A stretch of 46,365 nt of DNA from Pontimonas sp. GTDB taxonomy: Bacteria > Actinomycetota > Actinomycetes > Actinomycetales > Microbacteriaceae. Within the stretch, counting starts at the first letter, position 1, and each line of letters starts with the position of its first letter. The stretch covers positions 1 through 46,365 of the forward strand of contig JAIOWV010000002.1 of NCBI GenBank assembly GCA_021741945.1, read 5' to 3'. The notes under the pieces are model-generated. The model worked only from the letters and a program-made list of their open reading frames with translations. It was not told the DNA's origin and did no database searches. Made by a program: the position numbers and the translations under genes. Shown in pieces: positions 1-10,343 of the stretch.

Positions 1-137
1 CCGCGGTTCACGGGGTTATCTTCACGGACAACGGACTGGCCGATCTTGCGCAAGCCAAGGCTGCGAAGCGTGGGAGCCATGTTGGGCTTCTCGCTAATGA
101 TCGACTTGATCTGGGTTACTTTGAGTTTCTTTGCCAT
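1..137 (-). CDS. rpmD: Large ribosomal subunit protein uL30, 3' end cut by the window edge
   Basis: The first 45 codons are visible from the ATG at 137 and read [20 protein letters not shown], followed by the uL30 signature [18 protein letters not shown] near residues 24-41. uL30 is a small protein of about 60 residues on the 50S subunit, so roughly 15 residues lie outside the window. The ATG overlaps the TAA stop of rpsE by one base (TAATG), which suggests translational coupling. This is the normal spc-operon order, in which rplO and secY would be expected next, to the left of the window. Confidence 0.93.
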   Translation of the reverse strand, partial: MAKKLKVTQIKSIISEKPNMAPTLRSLGLRKIGQSVVREDNPVNR

Positions 138-826
138 TACGCACCAGCCTTCGCTGCAGCAGCCGCTTCTTTTTCAGCACGGATGAAGTGCGCGGGGGCA
201 ATCTCATCGAACTCAGCGTTGCGCCTAGCGGCAACAGCGCGGGGCTCTTCGAGCATCTTCAAAGCTGCGACAGTGGCGTGCACGATGTTGAGGGTGTTGG
301 AGGATCCCAACGACTTGCTCAGGACATCGTGAATACCGGCGCACTCGAGTACGGCACGGACCGGACCACCGGCGATAACACCGGTACCAGGGGTTGCGGG
401 GCGCAAAAGCACCACGCCGGCCGCTGCCTCACCCTGGACGGGGTGAGGAATGGTCTGGGCAACGCGGGGAACGCGGAAGAACTTCTTCTTCGCGTCCTCA
501 ACACCCTTGGAGATGGCGGTAGGGACCTCGCGGGCCTTGCCATAGCCAACGCCGACCATGCCGTTACCGTCTCCGACGACGACCAGTGCGGTGAAGCTAA
601 AGCGACGACCACCCTTGACGACCTTGGATACGCGGTTGATGGTGACAACGCGCTCGAGGAACTGGCTCTTCTCGGTGTCGCGGGCACCGCGCTCACGCGC
701 GTTGGGGTTACGTTCACGACTTCCGCGACGGGCCTCACGAGGCTCCGACGAGGTGTCTTCTTCAGCTACGACAGGAGCAACCGGAGTTTCTTCCACCACT
801 GCTTCGTCCTTAACTTCTTCGCTCAC
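137..826 (-). CDS. rpsE: Small ribosomal subunit protein uS5
   Basis: uS5 (229 aa) sits near the mRNA entry side of the 30S subunit and takes part in decoding fidelity. Residues 1-50 are an acidic then Arg-rich low-complexity extension typical of high-GC actinobacteria. The conserved part begins at about residue 55 ([23 protein letters not shown]) and includes [16 protein letters not shown] and the C-terminal [16 protein letters not shown] segment. The start is a GTG at 826 that overlaps the rplR stop by four bases (GTGA). It lies in the spc operon between rplR and rpmD. Confidence 0.97.
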   Translation of the reverse strand: MSEEVKDEAVVEETPVAPVVAEEDTSSEPREARRGSRERNPNARERGARDTEKSQFLERVVTINRVSKVVKGGRRFSFTALVVVGDGNGMVGVGYGKAREVPTAISKGVEDAKKKFFRVPRVAQTIPHPVQGEAAAGVVLLRPATPGTGVIAGGPVRAVLECAGIHDVLSKSLGSSNTLNIVHATVAALKMLEEPRAVAARRNAEFDEIAPAHFIRAEKEAAAAAKAGA

Positions 827-1191
827 AGTTCCAATCCACTCTCTCGTGCGCCTTCAGCAATTGCGGCAACGCGACCGGCGTAGCGGTTACCTCCGCGGTC
901 AAAGACGACCGAGGCAACGCCGGCCTTCTTTGCACGCTCAGCAATGACTTCACCAATGCGCTTGGCCTTGGCGGTCTTGTCTCCAGCAAAGGAGCGGAAG
1001 TCCGCTTCCATGGTCGAGGCAGAAGCCACGGTGTGGCCCTTCTGGTCGTCGACCACCTGGACGAATACGTGGCGGGCCGAGCGGGTCACGACTAAACGTG
1101 GCTTCTCTGCGGTACCCACAACCTTCTTGCGCAAGCGCGTGTGACGGCGATCTCTCGCAGCCGAACGGCTCTTTCCTCTCGAGAAAGCCAT
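823..1191 (-). CDS. rplR: Large ribosomal subunit protein uL18
   Basis: uL18 (122 aa) binds 5S rRNA together with uL5 and helps dock it in the central protuberance of the 50S subunit. The basic N terminus ([20 protein letters not shown]) is followed by RPRLVV-like text ([20 protein letters not shown]) and by the end motif [28 protein letters not shown], all typical of the family. Length is normal. Its stop overlaps the rpsE start and it follows rplF after 2 nt. Confidence 0.97.
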   Translation of the reverse strand: MAFSRGKSRSAARDRRHTRLRKKVVGTAEKPRLVVTRSARHVFVQVVDDQKGHTVASASTMEADFRSFAGDKTAKAKRIGEVIAERAKKAGVASVVFDRGGNRYAGRVAAIAEGARESGLEL

Positions 1192-1193
1192 GA

Positions 1194-1730
1194 TTACTTA
1201 CCAGCCTTTCCAGCCTTGCGGCGAACGTTCTCGCCGGCGTAGCGAACACCCTTGCCCTTGTAAGGCTCTGGCTTGCGCAGTTTGCGAATATTCGCGGCGA
1301 CCTCACCAACAGCTTGCTTGTCAATACCGCTGACAACCAGCTTGGTGTTGCCCTCCACAGTGAAGGTAATGCCCTCGGGTGGCTGCACCGTGATGGGGTG
1401 AGAGTAGCCGAGCTGGAACTCGACACCCTGGCCCTGCGAGGCAATACGGTAACCCGTTCCGACGATTTCAAGCTCTTTCTTGTAACCCTCGGTGACACCG
1501 ATGATCAGGTTGTTGATCAGGGTCCTGCTCAAACCGTGCAGAGAACGGGAAGAACGCTCGTCATCGGGACGCGTGACGATGACCTGGTTCTCAACCTTGG
1601 AAGCCTCAATGGGCTCCTTCACGGTGAGAGCAAGTTCGCCCTTGGGGCCCTTGACTGCGACGTGCTGTCCATCGATCGTGATGTCCACGCCCGAGGGAAT
1701 ATCAATAGGTAAACGACCAATACGTGACAT
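1194..1730 (-). CDS. rplF: Large ribosomal subunit protein uL6
   Basis: uL6 (178 aa) lies near the GTPase-associated centre of the 50S subunit. The start [17 protein letters not shown] and the C-terminal motif [24 protein letters not shown] are diagnostic. The internal duplication of the two alpha/beta domains fits the length. It is spaced 6 nt after the rpsH stop, within the spc operon. Confidence 0.97.
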   Translation of the reverse strand: MSRIGRLPIDIPSGVDITIDGQHVAVKGPKGELALTVKEPIEASKVENQVIVTRPDDERSSRSLHGLSRTLINNLIIGVTEGYKKELEIVGTGYRIASQGQGVEFQLGYSHPITVQPPEGITFTVEGNTKLVVSGIDKQAVGEVAANIRKLRKPEPYKGKGVRYAGENVRRKAGKAGK

Positions 1731-1736
1731 CAGCGA

Positions 1737-2135
1737 TCACCACACGTAGGCGAGGACTTCCCCACCCACGCCTTTCTTGTTGGCTTCCTTGTCGGTCAGA
1801 AGACCAGACGAGGTGGACAAGATTGCGATGCCAAGACCACCGTGGACCTTGGGAATTTCGGTCGACTTTGCGTAAACGCGAAGGCCGGGCTTAGAAACGC
1901 GCTTGATACCCACAATGGAGCGCTCGCGGTTCTGTCCATACTTGAGCTCAAGGGTCAGTGCTTTGCCGACCCTGGCGTCTTCGGTCTTCCACGAAGCGAT
2001 GTAACCCTCTCGCTTGAGAATGTCAGCGAGGTGGGTCTTCAACTTCGAGCTCGGCATCGACACGGAGTCGTGGTGCGCCGAGTTGGCGTTGCGCAGCCTG
2101 GTCAGCATGTCTGCGACCGGATCTGTCATGGTCAT
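1737..2135 (-). CDS. rpsH: Small ribosomal subunit protein uS8
   Basis: uS8 (132 aa) is a primary 16S rRNA-binding protein; in E. coli it is also the translational repressor of the spc operon. I start it at the ATG at 2135 ([17 protein letters not shown]), which gives the family's usual 132 residues and has GAGAAG four bases upstream; a second ATG two codons later is also possible. The longer open frame reaching 2177 adds 14 residues with no conserved content. The C-terminal [26 protein letters not shown] is the uS8 signature. rpsN is expected between this gene and rplE but is absent. Confidence 0.96.
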   Translation of the reverse strand: MTMTDPVADMLTRLRNANSAHHDSVSMPSSKLKTHLADILKREGYIASWKTEDARVGKALTLELKYGQNRERSIVGIKRVSKPGLRVYAKSTEIPKVHGGLGIAILSTSSGLLTDKEANKKGVGGEVLAYVW

Positions 2136-2205
2136 GGTGCTTCTCTTTTCTCTGGCTGGTTTCGACTCCGGGGACACCCGGGCCGACCTTGTCAGTTAGG
2201 GGCCT
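2136..2205 (-). other. Short gap at the usual position of rpsN
   Basis: This 70-base stretch separates rplE from rpsH. Most spc operons carry rpsN (uS14, about 61-101 codons) here. No open frame of that size fits and no CxxC zinc motif is encoded, so the gene is absent rather than overlooked. The stretch holds GC-rich text and the rpsH ribosome-binding region. Confidence 0.8.
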
Positions 2206-2799
2206 TTAGGCCTCGGTTGTGTTCCGCTGAGCGAAGGGGAATCCCAACGCCAGCAAAAGGGCACGGCCTTCATCGTCCGTCTTCGCGGTGGTGACGACAG
2301 TGATGTCGAAACCGCGAACGCGGTCGATGTTGTCCTGGTTGATCTCGTGGAACACCGACTGCTCGGTGATACCAAACGTGTAGTTTCCGTTGCCATCGAA
2401 CTGGCGGTCGCTAAGACCACGGAAGTCGCGGATGCGAGGAAGGGCGAGGTTGACCAGGCGGTCAACGAACTCCCATGCCCGGTTGCCACGAAGGGTCACG
2501 TGAGCACCAATGGGCATGCCCTCGCGCAGCTTGAACTGAGCAATGGACTTGCGCGCCAGGGTCACGACGGGCTTCTGACCGGTGATCTGAGTGAGGTCGC
2601 GAACGGCCCCCTCGATGACCTTGGAGTCACGCGCTGCTTCACCAACACCGGTGTTCACCACGACCTTCACGAGCCCTGGGACCTGGTGAGGGTTGGTGTA
2701 ACCGAACTGCTCGGTGAGAGCAGGAACGATGTCCTTGCGGTAGACAGTTTTGAGACGAGGCACCGAAGGTGCCTTTGCCTCGGCAGTTGAGGTGGCCAT
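2206..2799 (-). CDS. rplE: Large ribosomal subunit protein uL5
   Basis: uL5 (197 aa) binds 5S rRNA and contacts the P-site tRNA. After a ten-residue extension ([10 protein letters not shown]) the conserved text begins: [30 protein letters not shown], the [23 protein letters not shown] core and the [20 protein letters not shown] region. The stop and the rplX start are close, with the ATG at 2799 overlapping the rplX TAA (TAATG). No uS14 sequence is fused to its C terminus, which ends [11 protein letters not shown]. Confidence 0.97.
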   Translation of the reverse strand: MATSTAEAKAPSVPRLKTVYRKDIVPALTEQFGYTNPHQVPGLVKVVVNTGVGEAARDSKVIEGAVRDLTQITGQKPVVTLARKSIAQFKLREGMPIGAHVTLRGNRAWEFVDRLVNLALPRIRDFRGLSDRQFDGNGNYTFGITEQSVFHEINQDNIDRVRGFDITVVTTAKTDDEGRALLLALGFPFAQRNTTEA

Positions 2800-3158
2800 T
2801 AGAGCTCTTCTCCTGACTTCTTCGCAACGCGAACGCGAACCTGCTTGGTCGCACCGTTCTTGGTCACGGTCTTGGTCTGGTATCCCACGCGAGTGGGCTT
2901 CTTGGACTTGGGGTCCACGAGCGCCACATTCGAGATGTGAATGGGTGCTTCGTGGGTCTCAATGCCACCAGTCTTGGCGCCACGATTGCTCTGGCCAACA
3001 CGGATGTGCTTCTTGACGTAGTTGACACCCTCGACGAGGATGCGGTTCTGCTCAGCGAGCACCTCAATGACGCGACCCTGCTTACCGCGGTCGCCGCCAC
3101 GGGCTTCGGTTGCACCAGTGATGACCTGAACGAGGTCACCCTTTTTGATCTTTGCCAT
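2799..3158 (-). CDS. rplX: Large ribosomal subunit protein uL24
   Basis: uL24 (119 aa) is an assembly-initiating protein of the 50S subunit. The KOW-type start [16 protein letters not shown] and the later [26 protein letters not shown] are characteristic. The tail after residue 85 ([34 protein letters not shown]) is the usual long actinobacterial form. The gene follows rplN after 2 nt and overlaps rplE by one base. Confidence 0.97.
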   Translation of the reverse strand: MAKIKKGDLVQVITGATEARGGDRGKQGRVIEVLAEQNRILVEGVNYVKKHIRVGQSNRGAKTGGIETHEAPIHISNVALVDPKSKKPTRVGYQTKTVTKNGATKQVRVRVAKKSGEEL

Positions 3159-3160
3159 TG

Positions 3161-3532
3161 TTAGATAACCTCCGGGGCCAACGAAATGATCTTCATGAAG
3201 CGCTTGTCGCGGAGTTCGCGGCCAACGGGTCCGAAAATACGGGTTCCGCGGGGCTCGCCCTCTTTGTTCTTGATGATCACAGCGGCGTTCTCGTCGAACT
3301 TGATGTAGGAGCCATCTCCACGACGGGTCTCCTTGACGGTGCGAACGATGACCGCCTTGACGACCTCACCCTTCTTCACGTTGCCACCAGGAATTGCGTC
3401 CTTGACCGTGGCGACGATGATGTCACCCAGGCCGGCGTAGCGACGTCCGGATCCACCGAGAACACGGATCGCCAATAGTTCCTTGGCGCCGGTGTTGTCG
3501 GCAACTTTTAGACGGGACTCTTGCTGAATCAT
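3161..3532 (-). CDS. rplN: Large ribosomal subunit protein uL14
   Basis: uL14 (123 aa) forms intersubunit bridges with 16S rRNA and is the first gene of the spc segment. [37 protein letters not shown] and the end motif [23 protein letters not shown] are nearly invariant in bacteria. The gap to rpsQ is only 3 nt, so no separate spc promoter is likely; S10 and spc genes read as one unit here. Confidence 0.98.
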   Translation of the reverse strand: MIQQESRLKVADNTGAKELLAIRVLGGSGRRYAGLGDIIVATVKDAIPGGNVKKGEVVKAVIVRTVKETRRGDGSYIKFDENAAVIIKNKEGEPRGTRIFGPVGRELRDKRFMKIISLAPEVI

Positions 3533-3535
3533 GGG

Positions 3536-3847
3536 TTACTTCGCCTTCTCAACGATTTCGACTAGACGCCAACGCTTGGTTGCAGAGAGCGGACGGGTCT
3601 CGGTGATGACCACCAAGTCGCCAATACCTGCGGTGTTTAGCTCATCGTGGGCCTTGATCTTGGAGGATCGGCGCACAACCTTGCCATAGAGGGGGTGCTT
3701 CACGCGGTCTTCAACCTCGACCACGATGGTCTTGTCCATCTTGTCGCTGGTGACATAACCACGGCGGACCTTGCGGTAACCACGGGCGTCCTTGTCGCGA
3801 ACGTCGCGCGCTGCGGACTCGTGGCCCTTCTTCACATCGGTGGCCAT
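3536..3847 (-). CDS. rpsQ: Small ribosomal subunit protein uS17, N-terminally extended
   Basis: uS17 (103 aa) binds 16S rRNA early in 30S assembly. The core starts near residue 25 ([35 protein letters not shown]) and includes the conserved [25 protein letters not shown]. The first 24 residues ([22 protein letters not shown]) are a charged extension absent from E. coli uS17 (84 aa). The ATG overlaps the rpmC TAA by one base. Confidence 0.96.
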   Translation of the reverse strand: MATDVKKGHESAARDVRDKDARGYRKVRRGYVTSDKMDKTIVVEVEDRVKHPLYGKVVRRSSKIKAHDELNTAGIGDLVVITETRPLSATKRWRLVEIVEKAK

Positions 3848-4152
3848 TATGCACTCTCCTCGGTAGCTTCAGGCTCAGAGCTTTCACTCTTCTTTGCAGA
3901 CTTCTTAGCTGGCTTCTCAATAGGAGCCGGTGCCGCCCGAATGCCGAGCTCGCGTTCGCGAATCACGGTGTAAAGACGAGCAATGTCGCGCTTCACGGCG
4001 CGAACGCGACCGTGGTTGTCCAGCTGGCCGGTGGCCGACTGGAAACGCAGGTTGAAGAGCTCTTCCTTTGCGCGGCGAAGCTCGTCCAAGAGACGCTCAT
4101 CCTCGAACGTGTCGAGATCAGTAGGTGTAAGTTCTTTCGTTCCCACAGCCAT
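3847..4152 (-). CDS. rpmC: Large ribosomal subunit protein uL29 with a long C-terminal tail
   Basis: uL29 is usually 60-75 residues and lies at the peptide exit on the 50S subunit, near the sites used by trigger factor and SRP. The conserved part is residues 1-75 ([60 protein letters not shown]). Residues 76-101 form an Ala/Pro/Lys then Ser/Glu-rich tail ([22 protein letters not shown]). Both ends overlap the neighbouring genes by one base (TAATG junctions). Confidence 0.95.
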   Translation of the reverse strand: MAVGTKELTPTDLDTFEDERLLDELRRAKEELFNLRFQSATGQLDNHGRVRAVKRDIARLYTVIRERELGIRAAPAPIEKPAKKSAKKSESSEPEATEESA

Positions 4153-4568
4153 TACATGCCCTCCTCGCGCTTGATGATGCGTGCCTTCAACGGAAGCTTG
4201 TGAATCGCACGAGTCATGGCCTCGCGAGCGAGTTCTTCGCTCACGCCGGCGACCTCAAAGAGGACGCGTCCTGGCTTGACGTTGGCAATCCACCACTCCG
4301 GCGAACCTTTACCACTACCCATGCGGGTTTCCGCGGGCTTCTTGGTGAGCGGGCGGTCGGGGTAGATGTTGATCCACACCTTTCCACCACGCTTGATATG
4401 ACGAGTCATCGCGATACGCGCTGCCTCAATCTGACGGTTGGTGACGTAAGCGCTGGTGGTGGCTTGGATACCAAACTCACCAAAAGCAACCGTGGTACCA
4501 CCGGTGGCGTGGCCGCCACGCTTGGGGTGGTGCTGCTTACGGAACTTGACCTTGCGAGGAATCAACAT
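4152..4568 (-). CDS. rplP: Large ribosomal subunit protein uL16
   Basis: uL16 (138 aa) sits at the A site of the 50S subunit and is needed for late assembly. [83 protein letters not shown] is textbook uL16. Length is normal. It lies 2 nt after rpsC and its stop overlaps the rpmC start. Confidence 0.98.
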   Translation of the reverse strand: MLIPRKVKFRKQHHPKRGGHATGGTTVAFGEFGIQATTSAYVTNRQIEAARIAMTRHIKRGGKVWINIYPDRPLTKKPAETRMGSGKGSPEWWIANVKPGRVLFEVAGVSEELAREAMTRAIHKLPLKARIIKREEGM

Positions 4569-4570
4569 GC

Positions 4571-5341
4571 TTACTCGGCTCCCCCTGCAGCAACGGGCGC
4601 TGCCTCAGCGGCTGCAACAGCAGCCGGTCCACGGCGAGGTCCACCAGCAGGACGGTCAGGCCGCTGTGAGCGGGCGTTTGCCTGCTCGCGAGCCAGTTCC
4701 TTGTTGGTGATGTCGCCCTTGTAAATCCAGACCTTGACGCCAATGCGACCAAAGGTGGTGCGAGCCTCGTAGAAGCCGTAGTCGATGTTCGCGCGCAGAG
4801 TGTGCAGTGGAACCCGACCCTCGCGGTAGAACTCGGAACGGCTCATTTCAGCGCCACCAAGACGGCCAGACACCTGGATACGAATACCCTTGGCGCCAGC
4901 GCGCTGTGCGCCCTGAAGACCCTTGCGCATCGCGCGGCGGAATGCCACACGAGCGCTCAGCTGCTCAGCAATACCCTGGGCAACCAGCTGGGCTTCGTTC
5001 TCGGGGTTCTTGACCTCGAGGATGTTCAGCTGGATCTGCTTCTTGGTCATGTCCTCGAGGTCAGCGCGGATGCGCTCAGCCTCGGCACCACGACGGCCGA
5101 TAACGATTCCGGGGCGAGCCGAGTGGATGTCCACGCGGACGCGGTCACGGGTGCGCTCGATCTCGATGCGTGCGATGCCGGCTCGGTCGAGTTCCTTCTG
5201 GAGGAACTTGCGGATGAGCACGTCTTCGGCAACGAAGTCTGCGTAACGCTGACCCTTTTTGGTCGAGTCAGAGAACCAGCGCGACACGTGGTCGGTGGTG
5301 ATTCCCAGACGGAAACCGTACGGATGAACTTTCTGACCCAT
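4571..5341 (-). CDS. rpsC: Small ribosomal subunit protein uS3
   Basis: uS3 (256 aa) forms part of the mRNA entry tunnel and has helicase activity with uS4/uS5. The start [23 protein letters not shown], the KH-domain stretch [21 protein letters not shown] (residues about 75-95) and [11 protein letters not shown] near residue 205 identify it. Beyond residue 212 the protein becomes a low-complexity Arg/Gly/Ala/Pro tail. It lies 2 nt from both neighbours. Confidence 0.98.
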   Translation of the reverse strand: MGQKVHPYGFRLGITTDHVSRWFSDSTKKGQRYADFVAEDVLIRKFLQKELDRAGIARIEIERTRDRVRVDIHSARPGIVIGRRGAEAERIRADLEDMTKKQIQLNILEVKNPENEAQLVAQGIAEQLSARVAFRRAMRKGLQGAQRAGAKGIRIQVSGRLGGAEMSRSEFYREGRVPLHTLRANIDYGFYEARTTFGRIGVKVWIYKGDITNKELAREQANARSQRPDRPAGGPRRGPAAVAAAEAAPVAAGGAE

Positions 5342-5343
5342 AG

Positions 5344-5742
5344 TTACTTGCCAGCCTTCTGTGATGAGCGGCCCGGGTTCACCGAAGCCTCGTCGGGCGT
5401 TGCCAGCACAACAGTGATGTGGCTGGTGCGCTTGTTGATCCGGAATGCTCGACCCTGAGCGCGCGGCCTAAACCGCTTCAGGGTGATGCCCTCATCAACA
5501 AAGGCGCGAGCAACGAACAGGTCCTGGTCGTCCAGGAAAATGCCGTCCTTGTCAGCGGTGACCCGTGCGTTGGCCATTGCAGAGGCAACAACCTTGGCGA
5601 TGGGCTCACTGGCCGACTGGGGGGCAAACTTGAGAACTGCAAGAGCCTCCTGGGCCTGCTTGCCACGGATCAAGTCGACGACACGACGAGCCTTCTGTGG
5701 GGTAACGCGGATGTTGCGCACCCGTGCGATGGATTCAACCAT
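5344..5742 (-). CDS. rplV: Large ribosomal subunit protein uL22
   Basis: uL22 (132 aa) lines the nascent-peptide exit tunnel; its extended loop is a known site of macrolide-resistance changes. [44 protein letters not shown] and the hairpin text [32 protein letters not shown] are canonical, and the loop shows no deletion or insertion. It follows rpsS after a 24-nt gap. Confidence 0.98.
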   Translation of the reverse strand: MVESIARVRNIRVTPQKARRVVDLIRGKQAQEALAVLKFAPQSASEPIAKVVASAMANARVTADKDGIFLDDQDLFVARAFVDEGITLKRFRPRAQGRAFRINKRTSHITVVLATPDEASVNPGRSSQKAGK

Positions 5743-5766
5743 GTGACTACCTCCTCATCACCGCGC

Positions 5767-6048
5767 TTAGCGGCGACGGCCTTTCTTGTCGTCCTTTTCG
5801 TGACCACGGAAAGTGCGGGTGGGGGCAAACTCGCCGAGCTTGTGGCCCACCATGGTCTCGGTCACGAACACGGGGATGTGCTTGCGGCCATCGTGCACTG
5901 CGATGGTGTGACCGAGCATTGCCGGCACAATCATCGAGCGACGCGACCACGTCTTGATCACGTTCTTGGTGTTGGCTTCGTTCTGACGAAACACCTTCTG
6001 GAGGAGGTGGTCATCCACGAAGGGTCCCTTTTTAAGGCTACGAGGCAT
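5767..6048 (-). CDS. rpsS: Small ribosomal subunit protein uS19
   Basis: uS19 (93 aa) is in the 30S head and contacts A-site tRNA and intersubunit bridge B1a. [72 protein letters not shown] is complete and of standard length. The 14-nt gap from rplB contains GGAGAG, a good ribosome-binding site. Confidence 0.98.
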   Translation of the reverse strand: MPRSLKKGPFVDDHLLQKVFRQNEANTKNVIKTWSRRSMIVPAMLGHTIAVHDGRKHIPVFVTETMVGHKLGEFAPTRTFRGHEKDDKKGRRR

Positions 6049-6062
6049 GTCTTACTCTCCTA

Positions 6063-6899
<837 letters not shown>

Positions 6900-6910
6900 G
6901 TTCTTCCTAC

Positions 6911-7222
6911 CTATCCCACAGCCGTGAAGATGTCGATGGAGCCAGAGGCGAGAGAGACAATGGCACGCTTGGTGTCCTTGCGCTTTCCAGCCCCAAACTT
7001 GGTGCGGCGAGTCTTACCGGTCTTGTTCAAGGTGTTGACCGAGGAAACCTTCACGTTGAAGATCTTCTCGACGGCCAGCTTGATCTCGGTCTTCGTCGCG
7101 CGGGGGTCAACCTCGAAGGTGTACTTGCCCTGGTCAATAAGGGTGTAGCTCTTCTCGCTGACAATCGGGCGAACAATGACATCACGAGGGTCCTTGTTCC
7201 AAGCAATCGCGTGAATACTCAT
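6911..7222 (-). CDS. rplW: Large ribosomal subunit protein uL23
   Basis: uL23 (103 aa) sits at the tunnel exit and is the docking site for trigger factor and [67 protein letters not shown] matches the family. The ATG at 7222 overlaps the rplD TAA by one base, so the two are likely coupled. Confidence 0.97.
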   Translation of the reverse strand: MSIHAIAWNKDPRDVIVRPIVSEKSYTLIDQGKYTFEVDPRATKTEIKLAVEKIFNVKVSSVNTLNKTGKTRRTKFGAGKRKDTKRAIVSLASGSIDIFTAVG

Positions 7223-7872
7223 TATTTGCCTCCCTTAGCCGAGTCAGCTTTCGCTGCCACGAAGGTCTCAAATGCCTCAGCGGTGAAGACGATGTCGTCA
7301 CTGTTGAGAACGTCATAGGCGTTGAGCTGGTCGGGGTGAACAGCGTGGATGCCAGGAAGATTGCGAACACTCTTCTGACCGTTCACGTCGTCGCGACCAA
7401 CAACGATCAACACGTTGCGACCAGGAGCAGTCTGCGCAATAAGAGCAGACGCAATCTTGGTCGAGGGAGCCTTGTCGGTTCCCAGGCCCTTCACGACGTG
7501 AATGCGGTCAGCGCGGGCGCGGTCCGACAGTGCGCTCAGGAGAGCCTTCTGCACCATCTTCTTCGGGGTGCGCTGCGAGTAATCGCGGGGCACTGGACCG
7601 TGGACAATTCCACCACCGCGGTGCTGAGGGGCACGGATCGAACCCTGACGGGCACGACCGGTTCCCTTCTGCTTGAACGGCTTACGACCAGCACCAGAAA
7701 CTTCACCGCGGCCCTTAACCTTGTGCGTTCCCTGGCGAGCTGCTGCAAGCTGAGCAACAACCACCTGGTGCATCAGAGGCACGTTGGTGACAACGTCAAA
7801 GACGTTGGCTGGCAACTCAACGGAGCCGGACTTCTTGCCGGATGCGTCGAGGACGTCAACAGATGCAGCCAT
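7222..7872 (-). CDS. rplD: Large ribosomal subunit protein uL4
   Basis: uL4 (216 aa) lines the exit tunnel opposite uL22. In gammaproteobacteria it also represses the S10 operon through the leader RNA; whether that holds here cannot be seen. The tunnel loop [43 protein letters not shown] (about residues 53-95) is the clear signature. It is 2 nt downstream of rplC. Confidence 0.97.
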   Translation of the reverse strand: MAASVDVLDASGKKSGSVELPANVFDVVTNVPLMHQVVVAQLAAARQGTHKVKGRGEVSGAGRKPFKQKGTGRARQGSIRAPQHRGGGIVHGPVPRDYSQRTPKKMVQKALLSALSDRARADRIHVVKGLGTDKAPSTKIASALIAQTAPGRNVLIVVGRDDVNGQKSVRNLPGIHAVHPDQLNAYDVLNSDDIVFTAEAFETFVAAKADSAKGGK

Positions 7873-7874
7873 GA

Positions 7875-8525
7875 TTAGGCACCCTTCCTGGCGTTACGAA
7901 CAAACACCAAACGACCCTTAGCGCCGGGGACGGCGCCCTTGATCAGGAGCAAGCCGCGCTCAGCATCAACAGCGTGAACAGCGAGGTTCATCACAGTGAC
8001 GCGCTCACCACCCATACGACCGGCCATACGCATGCCCTTGAACACACGAGACGGGGTCGATGAGGCACCGATGGAGCCTGGCTTGCGGTGGTTACGGTGC
8101 GAACCGTGTGAGGCAGAAACACCCTTGAAGTTGTGGCGCTTCATGACACCGGCAAAACCTTTACCCTTGCTGGTGCCCATGACATCAACAAGCTGGCCTG
8201 CTTCGAATACGGTGGCGTTGATTTCCTGGCCCACTTCGTAGCTGGCAGCATCGCTCGTGCGAATCTCAGTCACGTGGCGGCGAGGAGTAACGCCAGCCTT
8301 CTCAAAGTGGCCCTTGAGAGGGTTGGTCACCTTGCGGGGGTCGATCTGACCGCTGGCGATTTGGACGGCCTCATAGCCGTCTTTCTCCATCGTGCGGATC
8401 TGGGTCACGACGTTGGGGGCAACCTGAACCACGGTCACGGGGATAAAGCGATTGTTCGCATCCCAGACCTGGGTCATACCGAGCTTGATGCCCAGTACCC
8501 CTCTAGTTGTAGTCACAGTCGACAT
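7875..8525 (-). CDS. rplC: Large ribosomal subunit protein uL3
   Basis: uL3 (216 aa) nucleates 50S assembly and reaches toward the peptidyl-transferase centre. [90 protein letters not shown] are diagnostic. The ATG at 8525 is chosen because it follows rpsJ by 11 nt with AAGGAAAT upstream. Confidence 0.98.
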   Translation of the reverse strand: MSTVTTTRGVLGIKLGMTQVWDANNRFIPVTVVQVAPNVVTQIRTMEKDGYEAVQIASGQIDPRKVTNPLKGHFEKAGVTPRRHVTEIRTSDAASYEVGQEINATVFEAGQLVDVMGTSKGKGFAGVMKRHNFKGVSASHGSHRNHRKPGSIGASSTPSRVFKGMRMAGRMGGERVTVMNLAVHAVDAERGLLLIKGAVPGAKGRLVFVRNARKGA

Positions 8526-8536
8526 GGTCTATTTCC

Positions 8537-8845
8537 TTAAAGCTTGATTTCGATGTTGACGTCAGCGGGCAAGTCCAAACGCATCAAGGAGTCCACCGCT
8601 TTGGGGGTGGGGTCAATGATGTCGATGAGACGCTTGTGGGTGCGCTTCTCGAAGTGCTCGCGCGAGTCCTTGTACTTGTGCGGTGAGCGGATCACAGCAA
8701 CCACGTCCTTATCCGTAGGAAGAGGAACGGGACCCACAACAGTGGCTCCGGCACGGGTAACCGTGTCAACAATCTTTCGTGCTGAAACATCGAGACCTGC
8801 GTGGTCATACGACTTCAGTCGAATGCGGATTTTTTGTCCCGCCAT
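8537..8845 (-). CDS. rpsJ: Small ribosomal subunit protein uS10, first gene of the S10/spc operon
   Basis: uS10 (102 aa) acts in the 30S head and also in transcription antitermination as Nus[45 protein letters not shown] is canonical, as is the C-terminal [16 protein letters not shown]. The ribosome-binding region is a purine run (GAGAAAGAGAAAACC) just before the ATG. The gene is preceded by a 325-nt untranslated stretch, so it is the first cistron of its transcript. Confidence 0.98.
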   Translation of the reverse strand: MAGQKIRIRLKSYDHAGLDVSARKIVDTVTRAGATVVGPVPLPTDKDVVAVIRSPHKYKDSREHFEKRTHKRLIDIIDPTPKAVDSLMRLDLPADVNIEIKL

Positions 8846-9170
8846 GGTTTTCTCTTTCTCTCACTCGCACAGAACTCTCGCCCTGCACACTTCAGGCAAC
8901 CCGGCGCTTTCGCACCGAGTGGCACACACCACTGTTCTTCTATCAACACACTTCGGTTGGCCCCAGGGGCACTCTCCAGCACACACAAACCAAGGCTTGC
9001 GAAGCGGGTCCGTCGATGACGTTGTGTTCTGCTACCCGCGGCCTAGATGTCTTGCGAAGTCGCAATCCTATGCACTACCTGGCAGTGAGCACCCCACGAA
9101 TGGAGTGCGTATTGAACCTCACAAACTATGCCATACCCCTGTATTTCCCGCAACCCGGGCGTGTCGGAAA
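8846..9170 (-). promoter_or_regulatory. Leader and promoter region of the S10 operon
   Basis: This 325-base gap before rpsJ has no convincing reading frame. Two weak promoter candidates can be seen on the minus strand: TTGCGG (9148-9153) with 17-base spacing to CATAGT (9125-9130), and an isolated -10-like TAGGAT (9065-9070). Directly downstream of TAGGAT is a 6-bp inverted repeat (TTGCGA / TCGCAA, 9052-9065). A long leader would leave room for ribosomal-protein feedback control, but I cannot identify a known L4-binding fold. Neither promoter is certain. Confidence 0.35.
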
Positions 9171-10343
9171 TTAACGCGTGGTCCGCACAAAGATTTTCGA
9201 CCACGATGTGAGAAGCTTCTCCATCGGTCCCTGGCGGAACCGAGAGAGCCATAGGCCCGCAAAACCAGCCAGAATAGCCGTCACCCCCAGGCTGATCAGG
9301 ACCGCTGACCAATAGGAGACCTCCTGGTAGAGGCCCAAGCCCCAGGCCCCAAAAATCAGGCTCAGAAGGAGCGACTGCGACAAATACACGGTCAAGGACA
9401 TTCGTCCCATGGATCCCAGCCAACCCAGGGCTTGAGGGCGGGTCCTGATGAGCCAGATCATGGTGCCCAGATAACCCATGCTCAAAAGCGGGGCAGTAAT
9501 AAAGCCTCCAAGGAGTCCCAGGAGTTCGGAGGTGGCAGTAGGTGAGGCCGCTACCAGGTTACCGAGCCAGATCCCTCCAAAGAGAACCTGAAGGCCAAGC
9601 CCCAAACCCCATCCCCAGATCGTCATCGCACGAAGTGTCGCCGGGCTCACACTCCCGGGGGACAGAGCTTGTGACCGAGCGGCCAAGATGCCGGCAAGGA
9701 AGGCCACAAAGGTCAAGGTGGCTTGGAACAAAATTAAGAAGACCGCTTCTTCTGACCAGAGTGCCCACCGTGCGGGGATCGCCTGCAGGAAACTACCGTT
9801 GGCAACCGCCTCGCCATAGGCCGCTCCAGCGGCCGAGGGCGGCGCAGTATCCGTAAACCCTTGGCTCTCGCCCAACCACGTCAAAGCGACCAAGGCCGCC
9901 AACACTGCCACGAAGGTTCCGTATATCCACCCCATCCATCGAACAATCGTCTTGCGAGTTCGACCATAGAAAGCGAGCAGAAGCAGAGCGAGGATTCCGT
10001 AGAGAAAGAGAATGTCCCCAATAAACAGCAGGCTGGCATGAGCTAAACCCAAAGCAATTAGGCCCAGGGATCGGGTGACCCACCGGGTCCTCCCAGTCTC
10101 TTGGTTACCCAACACATAGTGAGCGCTGTATCCGAAGAGGAACGAGAAGATCAGATAGAACTTGCCCTGGCCGAAGACAAACACCAGGAAAGCCGCAACG
10201 GCGTCACCCGCACTCTGAACACCCTCTGCCGTCACACCAGAGTCCACGGAAGTAGAAAAGTAGGCGACATTGACCAGGATGATCCCCCAGAGTGCGAATC
10301 CGCGCAGAACGTCGGGAGCAATGTCGCGGGTTGTCTGAGTCAT
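9171..10343 (-). CDS. DUF418-family multi-pass membrane protein
   Basis: 390 aa. The start MTQTTRDIAPDVLRGFALWGIILVNVAYF carries the family's D-x-LRG-ALxGIxxVN signature, and the C terminus (SMGRMSLTVYLSQSLLLSLIFGAWGLGLYQEVSYW...FRQGPMEKLL) matches the DUF418 domain of YeiB-like proteins. About ten hydrophobic helices are visible. The molecular function of this family is not established. I use the ATG at 10343, with GAAAGG seven bases upstream, rather than the 26-residue longer open frame. The ATG overlaps the stop of the 4-TM gene by four bases (ATGA), so it is the last gene of the XRE operon. Confidence 0.85.
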   Translation of the reverse strand: MTQTTRDIAPDVLRGFALWGIILVNVAYFSTSVDSGVTAEGVQSAGDAVAAFLVFVFGQGKFYLIFSFLFGYSAHYVLGNQETGRTRWVTRSLGLIALGLAHASLLFIGDILFLYGILALLLLAFYGRTRKTIVRWMGWIYGTFVAVLAALVALTWLGESQGFTDTAPPSAAGAAYGEAVANGSFLQAIPARWALWSEEAVFLILFQATLTFVAFLAGILAARSQALSPGSVSPATLRAMTIWGWGLGLGLQVLFGGIWLGNLVAASPTATSELLGLLGGFITAPLLSMGYLGTMIWLIRTRPQALGWLGSMGRMSLTVYLSQSLLLSLIFGAWGLGLYQEVSYWSAVLISLGVTAILAGFAGLWLSRFRQGPMEKLLTSWSKIFVRTTR

